The notes beneath the pieces are model-generated. The model was not told where the DNA came from. It did no database searches and worked only from the letters and a program-made list of their open reading frames with translations. Positions 1 through 7,521 of a stretch of DNA of 12,952 nucleotides are shown here, in pieces. The number at the start of each line of letters is the position of its first letter. The first letter of the stretch is position 1. Origin of the DNA: Streptococcus sp. (lineage in GTDB: Bacteria > Bacillota > Bacilli > Lactobacillales > Streptococcaceae). Position numbers and translations under genes: made by a program. Where the stretch lies: assembly GCA_030825825.1 (NCBI GenBank), contig JAPJPE010000029.1, positions 1 through 12,952 of the forward strand, read 5' to 3'.

Positions 1-9
1 TGTTACTAT
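1..9 (+). promoter_or_regulatory. possible extended -10 of the lipoprotein gene
   Basis: The first nine bases read TGTTACTAT, which fits an extended -10 (TGn followed by a TATAAT-like hexamer, four of six matching) 28 bases before the lipoprotein start. Any -35 lies outside the window, so this is only a candidate. Confidence 0.25.
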
Positions 10-36
10 ATATTAAAAAAATGGGAGGTTTTGTAA

Positions 37-567
37 ATGAACAAAACGAAAAAATGGTTTGGCTTGGGGGTAACATTGCTTTCAGCAAGTATACTAGTAG
101 CCTGTGGAAATTCTAGTAGTAAGTCTGATGATACTTCAAAAGAAGCTAAAACAGAGAAAAAGGCATCTACGGAGAAGAGTAGTGAAAAGAAATCAACCTA
201 TGCAATTGGTGATAAGATTGTTTTTGATAAACAAGCTGAGTACACTATTACAAATGTTGAATGGACTGATGAACGGAATGATTTTGATAAAACAAATCCC
301 GATAAAGTATTAAAAGTGACCTATAATGTGAAAAATCTATCAGATAGTGATCTAGCAGTTGGGGTTGACATTGATCTATTTGTTGGTGGAAATAAAATGG
401 AGACTTATCCTAATACAAATACAATGGGGTCAATTTCACCGGGTCGATCAATGGAAGGTGCTGTACAACATTTTGGTGTAAAAGGGGATGGCAAATTAGA
501 ACTGGAAATAAAACCATTTGCTGCATTTAATGAAAAACCTGCGATTGTTGCTTTTGATGCACCGTAA
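37..567 (+). CDS. DUF4352-type lipoprotein
   Basis: A 176-residue predicted lipoprotein. A short basic N terminus (NKTKK) and a hydrophobic stretch lead to the lipobox LVAC with the lipidated cysteine at residue 23, so the mature protein should be anchored on the outer face of the membrane. Residues 25-52 are a Ser/Lys/Glu-rich spacer. Residues about 55-175 resemble the DUF4352 immunoglobulin-like fold, including the typical stretch VLKVTYNVKNLSDSDLAV. The ATG at 37 is supported by GGGAGG at 23-28. The gene ends just before a terminator shared with the convergent P-type ATPase gene. DUF4352 proteins are common Gram-positive surface lipoproteins without an established general function. I infer no specific role and see no transport or enzymatic motif. 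It appears to be monocistronic at its 3' end, but its upstream neighbour is not visible. Confidence 0.85.
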   Translation: MNKTKKWFGLGVTLLSASILVACGNSSSKSDDTSKEAKTEKKASTEKSSEKKSTYAIGDKIVFDKQAEYTITNVEWTDERNDFDKTNPDKVLKVTYNVKNLSDSDLAVGVDIDLFVGGNKMETYPNTNTMGSISPGRSMEGAVQHFGVKGDGKLELEIKPFAAFNEKPAIVAFDAP

Positions 568-600
568 AAAAAGTTGAGAGTAAAACTCTCAACTTTTTTT
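566..600. terminator. bidirectional intrinsic terminator between convergent genes
   Basis: An A7 run, the stem GTTGAGAG (573-580), the loop TAAAA, the complementary arm CTCTCAAC (586-593) and a T7 run form a fully symmetric hairpin. Read on the plus strand it ends the lipoprotein gene; read on the minus strand it ends the P-type ATPase gene. The first A of the tract is also the last base of the lipoprotein stop codon's AA, and the ATPase stop codon overlaps the T tract at 599-600, so both genes end inside or against the same element. Confidence 0.92.
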
Positions 601-2938
601 AATCAAATTCATATTTTTGGAGAATCGTAGTGAGGATAAAGACTCCTGTAAAGATAGCCATCAATGCCAGATAAACTGGGAAAGTAGTGGCTGTAAGGAG
701 TGAAATCTCGACCAAGTTTTTCAATACGACCGCAGATGCGTAGAATCCTACAACAGAGAAGAGGATGAGGAGGGCGCGCCAAATATTTAGTGGAAGGCAA
801 GCACGGATGACGGATAGGAAACCGATGGATCCAAGTAAGTAATAGGATACAGTAGACATATCGGCTGCAGACCAACCATGGCTTGCTCCCCAAAGGCGAA
901 TAAACAAGACGCTAAAGACGACCATCAAGGCGCTTGGTAAGGCTAACAGAAGGGAACGTCTCAAGAAGTGTTTTTCAACCGGTTTGATATTACGTTCAAA
1001 GGTCAAAACAAATGGTGGGAATCCTTCGACGAATTGGTCAATCAGGGTGATTTGAATAGGGATGAAAGGGAAAATCAGCAAATAGTTGACGTTAAAGAAG
1101 AGAGCACTGGCAATACAGATGATAGCCAAGAGGAAGGAATAGATCGTTTTGATAAAGAAGATTGGAGCGATTCGTCCAATGTTATTCACCACACGACGGC
1201 CTTCAAAAAGAATTTCTGGAACGTCATTAAAGTCAGAGTTCAAAAGAACAATATTGGCAATTTGACGGGTTGCTGGATCTCCCTCTGCCATCACGATGGA
1301 GCAGTCTGCCTCGCGAAGAGCAAGGATATCATTGACCCCATCTCCTGTCATAGCAGTTGTCCGACCAGCTGCTTTCAAGGTTTGGATGAGCAGTTTTTTC
1401 TGGTGAGGAGACACGCGCCCAAAGATAGCTGTTTCTTCTGCTTGATCCACTAATTGGTCATCAGAAATTTTTGAACAATCGATGTAGTTCTCATAATTTT
1501 TGAAGCCAGCTTGTTGAGCGATATAAGAGACTGTCACAGGGTTGTCACCGGAGATGATTTTGAGATCCACTCCTTGAGAGCGCAAATACTCAAGAGTATC
1601 TGAAGCCCCTTCACGAATGGGGTCTGTAATCTCAATAACTGCAATCCCTTCAAGATTTTCAGGCAGTTTCAATTCCTGCATGCTGATCAGTTCTGAACTG
1701 TGAGCCAAGACGAGCACGCGCGATCCACGAGCTTGTGCTTCGACGACAGCAGCTGGATTTTCTTTAAGGAGCATTTCAGGAGCACCGAGAAAGACAGTTC
1801 CAAGGTTAGATAGGTGCATGGCTCCCCATTTCCGATCACTTGAGAAAGGAATAATGTTTTCCGCAGTATAAGCATGCTCCAACTCCCCATAAGCCTTGCG
1901 AATAGCTTGAGCAGTAGGATTGGTGTCCTCGCTATATTGCATGTAAGCAGAGAGAATGACCTGGATCGTCTGTTCCGAAAAATGATCCGATAAGCTATGG
2001 AGAGCTTCGACTGTCATCTTCCCTTGAGTGATGGTACCGGTCTTATCTAGACACAAGGTATCCACACGCGCCAGGGTTTCTACTGAGTACATTTCTTGGA
2101 CAAGAACCTTGCGCATACCGAGCTTAATAACCGCTGTCAAAAGAGACGTAACCGTCAGTAGGGCAATTCCTTTTGGCAACATTCCCAAGAGAGCTGTGGA
2201 AGAATTCACGACAGAATCTTTGATTGGCAGCATCTTGATCAACAGTGCTTCAAAGAAGAGGGCAAGGCCAAATGGGATGATAATTTTACCAGTGAAGCTT
2301 GAAATTTTCGCTAAGTTATAAAGAATACGCGAATTGATAGGCTTCAAGGTTTTAGCTTCCATCATCAGTTTGTTGGCATAGTTGTTTGCTCCAACTCGCT
2401 TGACACGGGCATAGACTTGACCACTGGCAATATAACTACCAGAAAGCAGTTCATCGCCAACTTCTTTTAAGACCAGGTCACTCTCACCAGTTAGCATAGC
2501 TTCATTGGCTTCAGCGATACCAGACATGACTTCGGCATCACTAGGGATCTGCTCACCCGAAGATAAAAGCATTAAATCACCTAGAACAAGCTTTTCTGGT
2601 GGAATCGCATCTTTTTCCCCGTCACGAATGACAGTCACTAGCTCACGACTCATGAGATTGAGTTTATCAATCATCCGCTTGGCGCGCATCTCGGTCATGA
2701 TCCCTGTGATGGCATTGAAGCAAATGACTGCGAAAAAGATCATATTGCTCCAGGCCTGTACAGCAGCCAAGGCTACGGCAATCACAAAGTTTAAGGTATT
2801 AAACAAGGTGAAGACGTTGCGCTTAATGATTTGCCAGGTACTGGTACTTGTATTCGTTGTAAAATCATTGGTTTGTCCGCGATCCATTTTCTTGCGGACT
2901 TCACTGAGGGATAACCCCTTTAAATCAATAGTTTCCAT
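599..2938 (-). CDS. Exp7-like P-type cation-transporting ATPase
   Basis: A 779-residue P-type (E1-E2) ATPase of the plasma membrane. From the ATG at 2938, the actuator loop has TGES (150-153), the phosphorylation site is DKTGT (Asp298) and the HAD hinge is TGDGVND (531-537). About ten membrane segments are visible: two before the actuator, two around 218-273 and about six from 594 to the end. There is no heavy-metal-binding domain and no CPC motif. Length and sequence match the poorly characterised streptococcal Exp7/CtpE-like group (recognised from memory). The transported ion is unknown; mycobacterial CtpE has been linked to calcium. TM4 reads MLPKGIALL, with Lys where calcium pumps have the Glu of PEGL. 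An in-frame TTG at 2944 would add two residues; neither start has a clear ribosome-binding site, and I prefer the ATG. The gene is divergent from the acyltransferase gene and convergent with the lipoprotein gene. No convincing promoter is seen; TTGACC at 3026-3021 (minus) could be a -35. Confidence 0.93.
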   Translation of the reverse strand: METIDLKGLSLSEVRKKMDRGQTNDFTTNTSTSTWQIIKRNVFTLFNTLNFVIAVALAAVQAWSNMIFFAVICFNAITGIMTEMRAKRMIDKLNLMSRELVTVIRDGEKDAIPPEKLVLGDLMLLSSGEQIPSDAEVMSGIAEANEAMLTGESDLVLKEVGDELLSGSYIASGQVYARVKRVGANNYANKLMMEAKTLKPINSRILYNLAKISSFTGKIIIPFGLALFFEALLIKMLPIKDSVVNSSTALLGMLPKGIALLTVTSLLTAVIKLGMRKVLVQEMYSVETLARVDTLCLDKTGTITQGKMTVEALHSLSDHFSEQTIQVILSAYMQYSEDTNPTAQAIRKAYGELEHAYTAENIIPFSSDRKWGAMHLSNLGTVFLGAPEMLLKENPAAVVEAQARGSRVLVLAHSSELISMQELKLPENLEGIAVIEITDPIREGASDTLEYLRSQGVDLKIISGDNPVTVSYIAQQAGFKNYENYIDCSKISDDQLVDQAEETAIFGRVSPHQKKLLIQTLKAAGRTTAMTGDGVNDILALREADCSIVMAEGDPATRQIANIVLLNSDFNDVPEILFEGRRVVNNIGRIAPIFFIKTIYSFLLAIICIASALFFNVNYLLIFPFIPIQITLIDQFVEGFPPFVLTFERNIKPVEKHFLRRSLLLALPSALMVVFSVLFIRLWGASHGWSAADMSTVSYYLLGSIGFLSVIRACLPLNIWRALLILFSVVGFYASAVVLKNLVEISLLTATTFPVYLALMAIFTGVFILTTILQKYEFD

Positions 2939-3016
2939 AGACAATATGATATCATTTTTTTGTGAAAAAGACTATCTAGAATCGGTCCGTTGAGACATTT
3001 TTTATCTAAAAAAAGT

Positions 3017-3045
3017 TTGCGGTCAAAATCAGGATACGGTATAAT
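3017..3045 (+). promoter_or_regulatory. sigma-A type promoter of the acyltransferase gene
   Basis: TTGCGG (3017-3022), a 17-base spacer and a perfect TATAAT (3040-3045) lie about 66 bases before the acyltransferase ATG. The -35 is weak, but the spacing and -10 are ideal. The element lies in the divergent region shared with the ATPase gene. Confidence 0.6.
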
Positions 3046-3111
3046 AAGAAAGAACGTTTTACATGATGGAATATCTTGTAGAGATTAATGAAATGGATTT
3101 GAGGAACAACT

Positions 3112-3858
3112 ATGTTTTATACCTATTTACGGGGCCTTGTTGCCTTTATTCTTTGGGTTTTAAATGGCAATGCCCATTACCATCATAAGGACAATATTCC
3201 AGATCGGGAAGAGAACTACATATTGGTATCGCCTCACCGGACCTGGTGGGATCCAGTCTATATGGCCTTTGCGACCAAGCCAAAGCAGTTTATCTTTATG
3301 GCGAAAAAAGAACTCTTCACCAATCGTATTTTTGGCTGGTGGATTCGTATGTGTGGGGCTTTTCCGATCGACCGTGAAAATCCGGGCGCAGAAGCCATTA
3401 AGTATCCTGTCAATATGCTGAAAAAGAGCAACCGTTCCTTGATTATGTTTCCAAGTGGAAGCCGTCATTCTCAAGACGTCAAAGGCGGTGTTGCCATCAT
3501 TGCCAAAATGGCTAAGGTCCGTATCATGCCAGTGACATATACTGGTCCAAGAGACTTGAAAGGGTTGGCAACGGGTGAACGCATTGATATGAACTTTGGA
3601 CATCCCATTGATATTTCGGATATTAAAAAGATGAATGACGAAGGAGTGGCAGAAGTTGCCCGCCGTATCCAAGAGGAGTTTGACCGCTTGGATGCGGAAG
3701 CACAAGCGATCAACACCCCAACAAAACCTTTTATCTTGATTCGTTTGTTAAAAATCCTTTTGATTCCCCTTGTCTTAGTCGTGGGCATCTTGACCTTGCT
3801 CTTTAGTTACCTAGCAAGCTTTGTATGGGATCCAGACAAACATCGGAAAAACAAGTAA
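3112..3858 (+). CDS. plsC: PlsC-type 1-acyl-glycerol-3-phosphate acyltransferase
   Basis: A 248-residue membrane acyltransferase of the PlsC/LPLAT family, expected to transfer an acyl chain to lysophosphatidic acid to make phosphatidic acid, the precursor of membrane phospholipids. The catalytic HX4D motif is HRTWWD (His42, Asp47). Motif II is GAFPIDRE (82-89), motif IV is around MPVTYTGP (139-146), and a C-terminal hydrophobic segment spans about 208-240. Motif III reads FPSGSR (113-118) instead of the usual FPEGTR, so the acidic residue is absent. The ATG at 3112 is preceded by GAGG at 3101-3104. Transcription should start at the promoter at 3017-3045 and stop at the hairpin directly after the stop codon, which insulates it from the competence operon. 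The family call is firm. The precise acceptor is inferred, and the changed motif III leaves some room for another lysophospholipid. Confidence 0.9.
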   Translation: MFYTYLRGLVAFILWVLNGNAHYHHKDNIPDREENYILVSPHRTWWDPVYMAFATKPKQFIFMAKKELFTNRIFGWWIRMCGAFPIDRENPGAEAIKYPVNMLKKSNRSLIMFPSGSRHSQDVKGGVAIIAKMAKVRIMPVTYTGPRDLKGLATGERIDMNFGHPIDISDIKKMNDEGVAEVARRIQEEFDRLDAEAQAINTPTKPFILIRLLKILLIPLVLVVGILTLLFSYLASFVWDPDKHRKNK

Positions 3859-3888
3859 AAAAACTGAGAGTTTTTCTCAGTTTTTTTT
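3857..3888 (+). terminator. intrinsic terminator after plsC
   Basis: The stem ACTGAGA (3863-3869), the loop GTTTT and the arm TCTCAGT (3875-3881) are flanked by an A6 run that overlaps the stop codon and a T run to 3888. It is symmetric enough to work in both directions. It lies immediately upstream of the competence promoter. Confidence 0.9.
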
Positions 3889-3893
3889 ATTTT

Positions 3894-3901
3894 TACGAAT
3901 A
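3894..3901 (+). promoter_or_regulatory. cin-box (combox), ComX/SigX-dependent late competence promoter
   Basis: TACGAATA matches the streptococcal cin-box consensus at every position and lies 23 bases before the comEA ATG. In streptococci this octamer replaces the -10 and is recognised by RNA polymerase carrying the alternative sigma factor ComX (SigX). The T-rich DNA that usually precedes it is supplied by the T tract of the plsC terminator. I saw no second copy in the window in either orientation. The operon is therefore predicted to be silent except during competence. Confidence 0.88.
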
Positions 3902-3924
3902 ATAAAAGTGAGAGGAGGTTTCTT

Positions 3925-4593
3925 ATGGAGGATATCATCGAAAAAATCAAAGAATATAAGCTCTTTTTAGCTCTTACTGCTATCGGACTCTTACTTGGAG
4001 GGTATTTTCTTTTTCATCGACCTCAGTCAAGTGCATCCACCATACCGGATCTTTATCAGTCTTCTAGTTCAACTTCGAGCAAAGAAAAGGTGCAGACCGC
4101 TAGTTCCAAAGAAGAAAAGACGGCGACTTCTGTGTCTGATGCACCTGAGATCATTACGGTCGATGTCAAAGGAGCCGTCAAACAACCAGGTGTCTATGAG
4201 TTGCGCTCCAATAGCAGAGTCCATGATGCTATTTATAAGGCAGGCGGGATGACAGCAGATGCCAATAGCCAATCGGTCAACTTGGCGCAAAAACTCACCG
4301 ATGAAGCAGTGATCTATGTTGCTAAAGAAGGAGAGGATGTTCCAGTACTTGGAAGTTCAGAAAGTCCTGCAACTTCGTCAGCGCCAGCAGAAAAAACAGG
4401 CAAGGTCCATTTAAATCGAGCGACTGAGTCAGATCTCCAGACAGTATCAGGCATTGGCCAGAAACGTGCCCAGGACATTATCGCCTATCGCGAGGCAAAT
4501 GGGCCTTTTCGATCTGTGGATGATCTGAAGAATGTTTCAGGAATCGGAGAGAAAACACTGGAGAAACTAAGAGATGCTTTCACGGTGGATTAA
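3925..4593 (+). CDS. comEA: ComEA, competence DNA receptor
   Basis: A 222-residue membrane-anchored double-stranded DNA receptor for natural transformation. It has an N-terminal membrane anchor (about 12-30), a Ser/Thr/Lys-rich spacer (33-72), an SLBB-type domain (about 77-133; GAVKQPGVYEL is typical), a second low-complexity linker, and two helix-hairpin-helix motifs at the C terminus (161-222) with the hairpins VSGIGQ (174-179) and VSGIGE (204-209). Length and domain order are normal for Gram-positive ComEA. The ATG at 3925 follows a strong AGGAGG at 3913-3918. The gene sits directly behind a perfect cin-box, so it should be induced by ComX during competence. Its last 20 bases overlap the start of comEC. 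It should bind incoming DNA at the cell surface and pass it to the ComEC channel. Confidence 0.96.
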   Translation: MEDIIEKIKEYKLFLALTAIGLLLGGYFLFHRPQSSASTIPDLYQSSSSTSSKEKVQTASSKEEKTATSVSDAPEIITVDVKGAVKQPGVYELRSNSRVHDAIYKAGGMTADANSQSVNLAQKLTDEAVIYVAKEGEDVPVLGSSESPATSSAPAEKTGKVHLNRATESDLQTVSGIGQKRAQDIIAYREANGPFRSVDDLKNVSGIGEKTLEKLRDAFTVD

Positions 4594-6820
4594 AGACCTT
4601 CCTTTTTCGCTTGTCCATCTCGCCTTTGTACTCCTATGGCTGTATTTTAGTACCTATCAACCATCTTGGCTTTCGATCAGCGGTCTAGTAGTAGTGGGAA
4701 TTTTAGCGGTTCATCACTATAAAGGGGAGCGCTCAAGTTTGCTAGGGCTTGCTTTAGCAACCCTTTGTTTTGCAGCCTTCTTTGTCTTTCAGCGAATACA
4801 GGATCATCCAGTACAAGCAGAAAGTCAGCTGCCACCCCACTTACGTCTGATTCCAGATACCATCAAGATCAATGGGGACGCCCTGTCTTTTCGTGCTAAA
4901 AATCAGGGAAGGATCTACCAAGTCTTCTACACTTTAAAATCAGAAAAAGAAAAACAGCAGTGGCAAAGTCAAACTCATTTGTTGGAGTTGACGTATAAAG
5001 GTGCTATAGAAGAGCCAGAAGGGCAGCGAAATTTTAGAGGATTTGACTATCGGTCTTATTTGGAAACACAGGGGATTCACTATCAAATAAAAATTGAAGC
5101 GATCCAATCCGCACTTCCTAGACAGACTTGGAATGTTTTCGATTGCCTATCTCAATGGAGGCGCCAAGCCATTGTTTGGAGCAAGGAGCACTTTCCGCAA
5201 CCGATGAACCAGTATATGACCGGCCTTCTTTTTGGCTATTTAGATACGGATTTTGAAGAGATGGATCAGCTTTACACGAGTTTGGGAATCATCCATTTAT
5301 TCGCCTTATCTGGGATGCAGGTCGGCTTTTTCATTAATGGGATCCGGAAAGCTCTCTTACGTCTAGGAATCTTGCAAGAGACAGTCGATATCTGGATGGT
5401 TCCAATTTCTTTGGTCTATGCTGGCTTGACAGGTTTTTCAGTTTCAGTGGTTCGTAGTCTCTTGCAGAAGATCCTCTCTCAAAAGGGGATCCGAGGGATG
5501 GAGAATATGGCGATGACCTTGATGATCTTAATGGTGCTCATGCCCAAGTTTCTTCTGACAGCTGGAGGGGTCTTGAGTTGTGCCTACGCCTTTATTTTGA
5601 CCTTGGTAGATACCAGTTCTTATTCAGGACTTAAAAAGCTACTAGTGGAAAGTTTCTGGATTAGCCTGGGAATTTTGCCCCTTTTGACCTATTACTTTAG
5701 TGTCTTTCAACCGTGGTCACTCCCTTTAACCTTCCTCTTTTCTTTCTTATTTGACCTTGTCCTTCTTCCAGGTTTAACGGTGCTATTTATCTTATCGATT
5801 CTAAAGCCCCTTACAATTTTTAACAGTTTCTTTCTTCTCATAGAGGAGTGTATTCGTTGGATTTCAAAGCTCACGTCGCTACCTTTGGTATTTGGTCAGC
5901 CGACGGGATTAGCTCTGATCGTCCTCTTACTTCTTTTAGGGACCTTATATGATCTTCGAAAGCAAAAAAAACTTCGTTTTCTGTTCATCGGTATGATTCT
6001 ACTCATCTTTTGTTGGACCAAGCATCCTTTAGAAAATGAGATCACCATGGTGGATATCGGTCAAGGAGACAGTATCTTTTTACGCGATTGGAAAGGAAGG
6101 ACCATTTTGATTGATGTCGGAGGACGCGTCACTTTTAAAAGTGGAGACAAGTGGCAAGAGCGCAGTCAATCTGCCAATGCGGATAAAACCTTGATTCCCT
6201 ATCTCAAGAGTCGAGGTGTTGGAAAACTCGATGCTTTGGTCTTGACCCATACAGATCAGGACCATATGGGCGATATGCTAGAGGTTGCAAGACAAATCCC
6301 GGTTAAAAAAGTGTATGTCAGTCCAGGCAGTCTAACTAGTTCCAAATTTCAAGAGAAATTGAAACAGCTTCATAGTCCAGTTAAAGTAGTCCAGAGAGGG
6401 GATCAACTTCCTATTTTTGATCATCATCTCGAAGTCTTATCTCCTGATGAAGTGGGGGATGGCAAAAATAATGATTCGATTGTCCTCTATGGGCAGTTTT
6501 ATCAGAAACGGTTTTTGTTTACAGGTGATCTGGAAGAAGCTGGGGAGAAAAAACTATTGAAAAACGATCCCCAATTACAAGTGGATGTCTTGAAAGTAGG
6601 CCACCACGGATCGAAAGGTTCCTCTAGTGATGTATTTTTGGATCAGCTACATCCTCAATTGGCCTTAATCTCCGTTGGAAAGAAAAATCGCTACCAGCAT
6701 CCTCATAAAGAATTGCTTGATCGTATAGAGGAACGATCCATTTCTTACCTTCGTACCGATGAAAGAGGAGCGATTCGCTTGATTGGGTGGGATCATTGGA
6801 TGGTAGAAACAGTCCGCTAG
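4574..6820 (+). CDS. comEC: ComEC, DNA-uptake channel with metallo-beta-lactamase domain
   Basis: A 748-residue polytopic membrane protein that carries single-stranded DNA across the membrane during transformation. Residues 1-75 hold the first membrane segments, and about 75-200 is the extracytoplasmic DUF4131/OB-like region. About 205-470 is the Competence domain, with the signature HLFALSGMQ (241-249). About 490-745 is a metallo-beta-lactamase-like domain with DIGQGDS (494-500), HTDQDH (559-564), FTGD ending at Asp652 and GHHGS (676-680). All the main metal-ligand motifs look intact, which fits a nuclease-like role for this domain, as proposed for ComEC; that role is not shown here. The ATG at 4574 lies inside comEA, with GGAG at 4560-4563, so translation is probably coupled. 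The length is normal for the family. No terminator is seen after the stop, so ComX transcripts may run into the downstream genes. Confidence 0.96.
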   Translation: MLSRWIKDLPFSLVHLAFVLLWLYFSTYQPSWLSISGLVVVGILAVHHYKGERSSLLGLALATLCFAAFFVFQRIQDHPVQAESQLPPHLRLIPDTIKINGDALSFRAKNQGRIYQVFYTLKSEKEKQQWQSQTHLLELTYKGAIEEPEGQRNFRGFDYRSYLETQGIHYQIKIEAIQSALPRQTWNVFDCLSQWRRQAIVWSKEHFPQPMNQYMTGLLFGYLDTDFEEMDQLYTSLGIIHLFALSGMQVGFFINGIRKALLRLGILQETVDIWMVPISLVYAGLTGFSVSVVRSLLQKILSQKGIRGMENMAMTLMILMVLMPKFLLTAGGVLSCAYAFILTLVDTSSYSGLKKLLVESFWISLGILPLLTYYFSVFQPWSLPLTFLFSFLFDLVLLPGLTVLFILSILKPLTIFNSFFLLIEECIRWISKLTSLPLVFGQPTGLALIVLLLLLGTLYDLRKQKKLRFLFIGMILLIFCWTKHPLENEITMVDIGQGDSIFLRDWKGRTILIDVGGRVTFKSGDKWQERSQSANADKTLIPYLKSRGVGKLDALVLTHTDQDHMGDMLEVARQIPVKKVYVSPGSLTSSKFQEKLKQLHSPVKVVQRGDQLPIFDHHLEVLSPDEVGDGKNNDSIVLYGQFYQKRFLFTGDLEEAGEKKLLKNDPQLQVDVLKVGHHGSKGSSSDVFLDQLHPQLALISVGKKNRYQHPHKELLDRIEERSISYLRTDERGAIRLIGWDHWMVETVR

Positions 6821-6834
6821 AGATGAGGAGAGGT

Positions 6835-6863
6835 TTGCTTTCTATGCTGAAAATTGCTATTAT
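6835..6863 (+). promoter_or_regulatory. extended -10 promoter for the DUF805-holA unit
   Basis: TTGCTT (6835-6840), a 17-base spacer and TATTAT (6858-6863) preceded by TGC, giving an extended -10. It would start transcription near 6870, about 26 bases before the DUF805 ATG. This would let the essential holA be expressed without competence induction. Confidence 0.55.
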
Positions 6864-6909
6864 AGAAGGTGAAATCAATGTAAAGGTAGAATCGTATGAA
6901 CGCATTTAA
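6844..6909 (+). CDS. possible 21-codon leader ORF before the DUF805 gene
   Basis: An ATG at 6844 opens a 21-codon frame (MLKIAIIEGE... ending ...YERI) that stops at 6907-6909, 14 bases inside the DUF805 gene. It is preceded by GAGGAGAGG at 6825-6833, a better ribosome-binding site than the one in front of the DUF805 gene, so translation could be coupled to it. Against it, the candidate promoter at 6835-6863 would start transcription inside the frame, so only read-through mRNA from comEC would carry it. I do not recognise the peptide. The opening loosely resembles the start of a response-regulator receiver domain, which could be chance. Confidence 0.25.
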   Translation: MLKIAIIEGEINVKVESYERI

Positions 6910-7498
6910 GCAATTTTGGATACAGTATGCAGATTTTTCAAGTAAGACCAGTCGAGCCCATTTTTGGCTAGCTTTTTTCTGGAATTTCCTGATTTCTTTG
7001 CCTCTTTGGGTTTTTTACATCGTGACTTCTTTATCCCATCAAAATGCTCAAGAAATACTCAATTTTTCAACTGTTCATTCTAAAACAGGTCTATGGGCAC
7101 TCGCTTTCTTAGCATTCTTTTACTTCCTCATTTTGGTACCCAGTCAAGCCATTTGTGTGCGTCGCTTGCGGGATGCTGGGATCCATTGGTCTTGGATCTT
7201 TTTGAACCTTGGTCCGGTTTTACTCTATTTATTGTCAGGGCTAGATATTTTCCTATTTCTTTGGGTGATTACAGTTATTTCTCTCCTGATTCTCATGATG
7301 CTTCCAGGAAAAAACACCTTCCCACAACCAGTAGAAATTCCTATGGGAGTAACCTCTGAATCACAGGTCACAGCGACAGAAGGAAGCTTTGGAGGCAACT
7401 CGTTTGAGCAAATTCCTAATTTTGTAGCAGCTCCAGATTTGTCCGACGAAAAACCACCATTGGAACAAAAAATGGCTGCCGAACACGAAATCCACTAA
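6896..7498 (+). CDS. DUF805 family membrane protein
   Basis: A 200-residue integral membrane protein of the DUF805 family, whose function is not established. The family hallmarks are present: FSSKTSRAHFW near the N terminus (14-24) and VRRLRDAG (88-95) between membrane segments. Four hydrophobic segments lie at about 24-46, 66-85, 98-115 and 117-137. Residues 138-200 form a polar, proline- and acid-rich tail, making the protein longer than the roughly 120-residue core of the family. The ATG at 6896 has only a weak AAGG upstream, so initiation may depend on the short ORF that overlaps it. It is followed 23 bases later by holA with no terminator between them, so the two are probably cotranscribed. 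Nothing in the sequence shows a part in DNA uptake despite the position behind comEC. Confidence 0.82.
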   Translation: MNAFKQFWIQYADFSSKTSRAHFWLAFFWNFLISLPLWVFYIVTSLSHQNAQEILNFSTVHSKTGLWALAFLAFFYFLILVPSQAICVRRLRDAGIHWSWIFLNLGPVLLYLLSGLDIFLFLWVITVISLLILMMLPGKNTFPQPVEIPMGVTSESQVTATEGSFGGNSFEQIPNFVAAPDLSDEKPPLEQKMAAEHEIH

Positions 7499-7521
7499 AC
7501 GGATAAAGATAAGAGAGTTTC

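Noticed and set aside
968..1453. Long open frame of 161 codons on the plus strand opposite the P-type ATPase gene
   Set aside because: It is antisense to a strongly supported gene, has no ribosome-binding site, and its residues look like a reverse-strand reading rather than a protein.
2939..3026. Minus-strand promoter for the ATPase using TTGACC at 3026-3021
   Set aside because: No -10 hexamer lies at 16-18 bases. The nearest AT-rich hexamers are 12-15 bases away, so it is mentioned only as a possible -35.
3160..3705. 181-codon open frame on the minus strand inside plsC
   Set aside because: It is a shadow of plsC codon use. The plus-strand frame has all the acyltransferase motifs and good expression signals.
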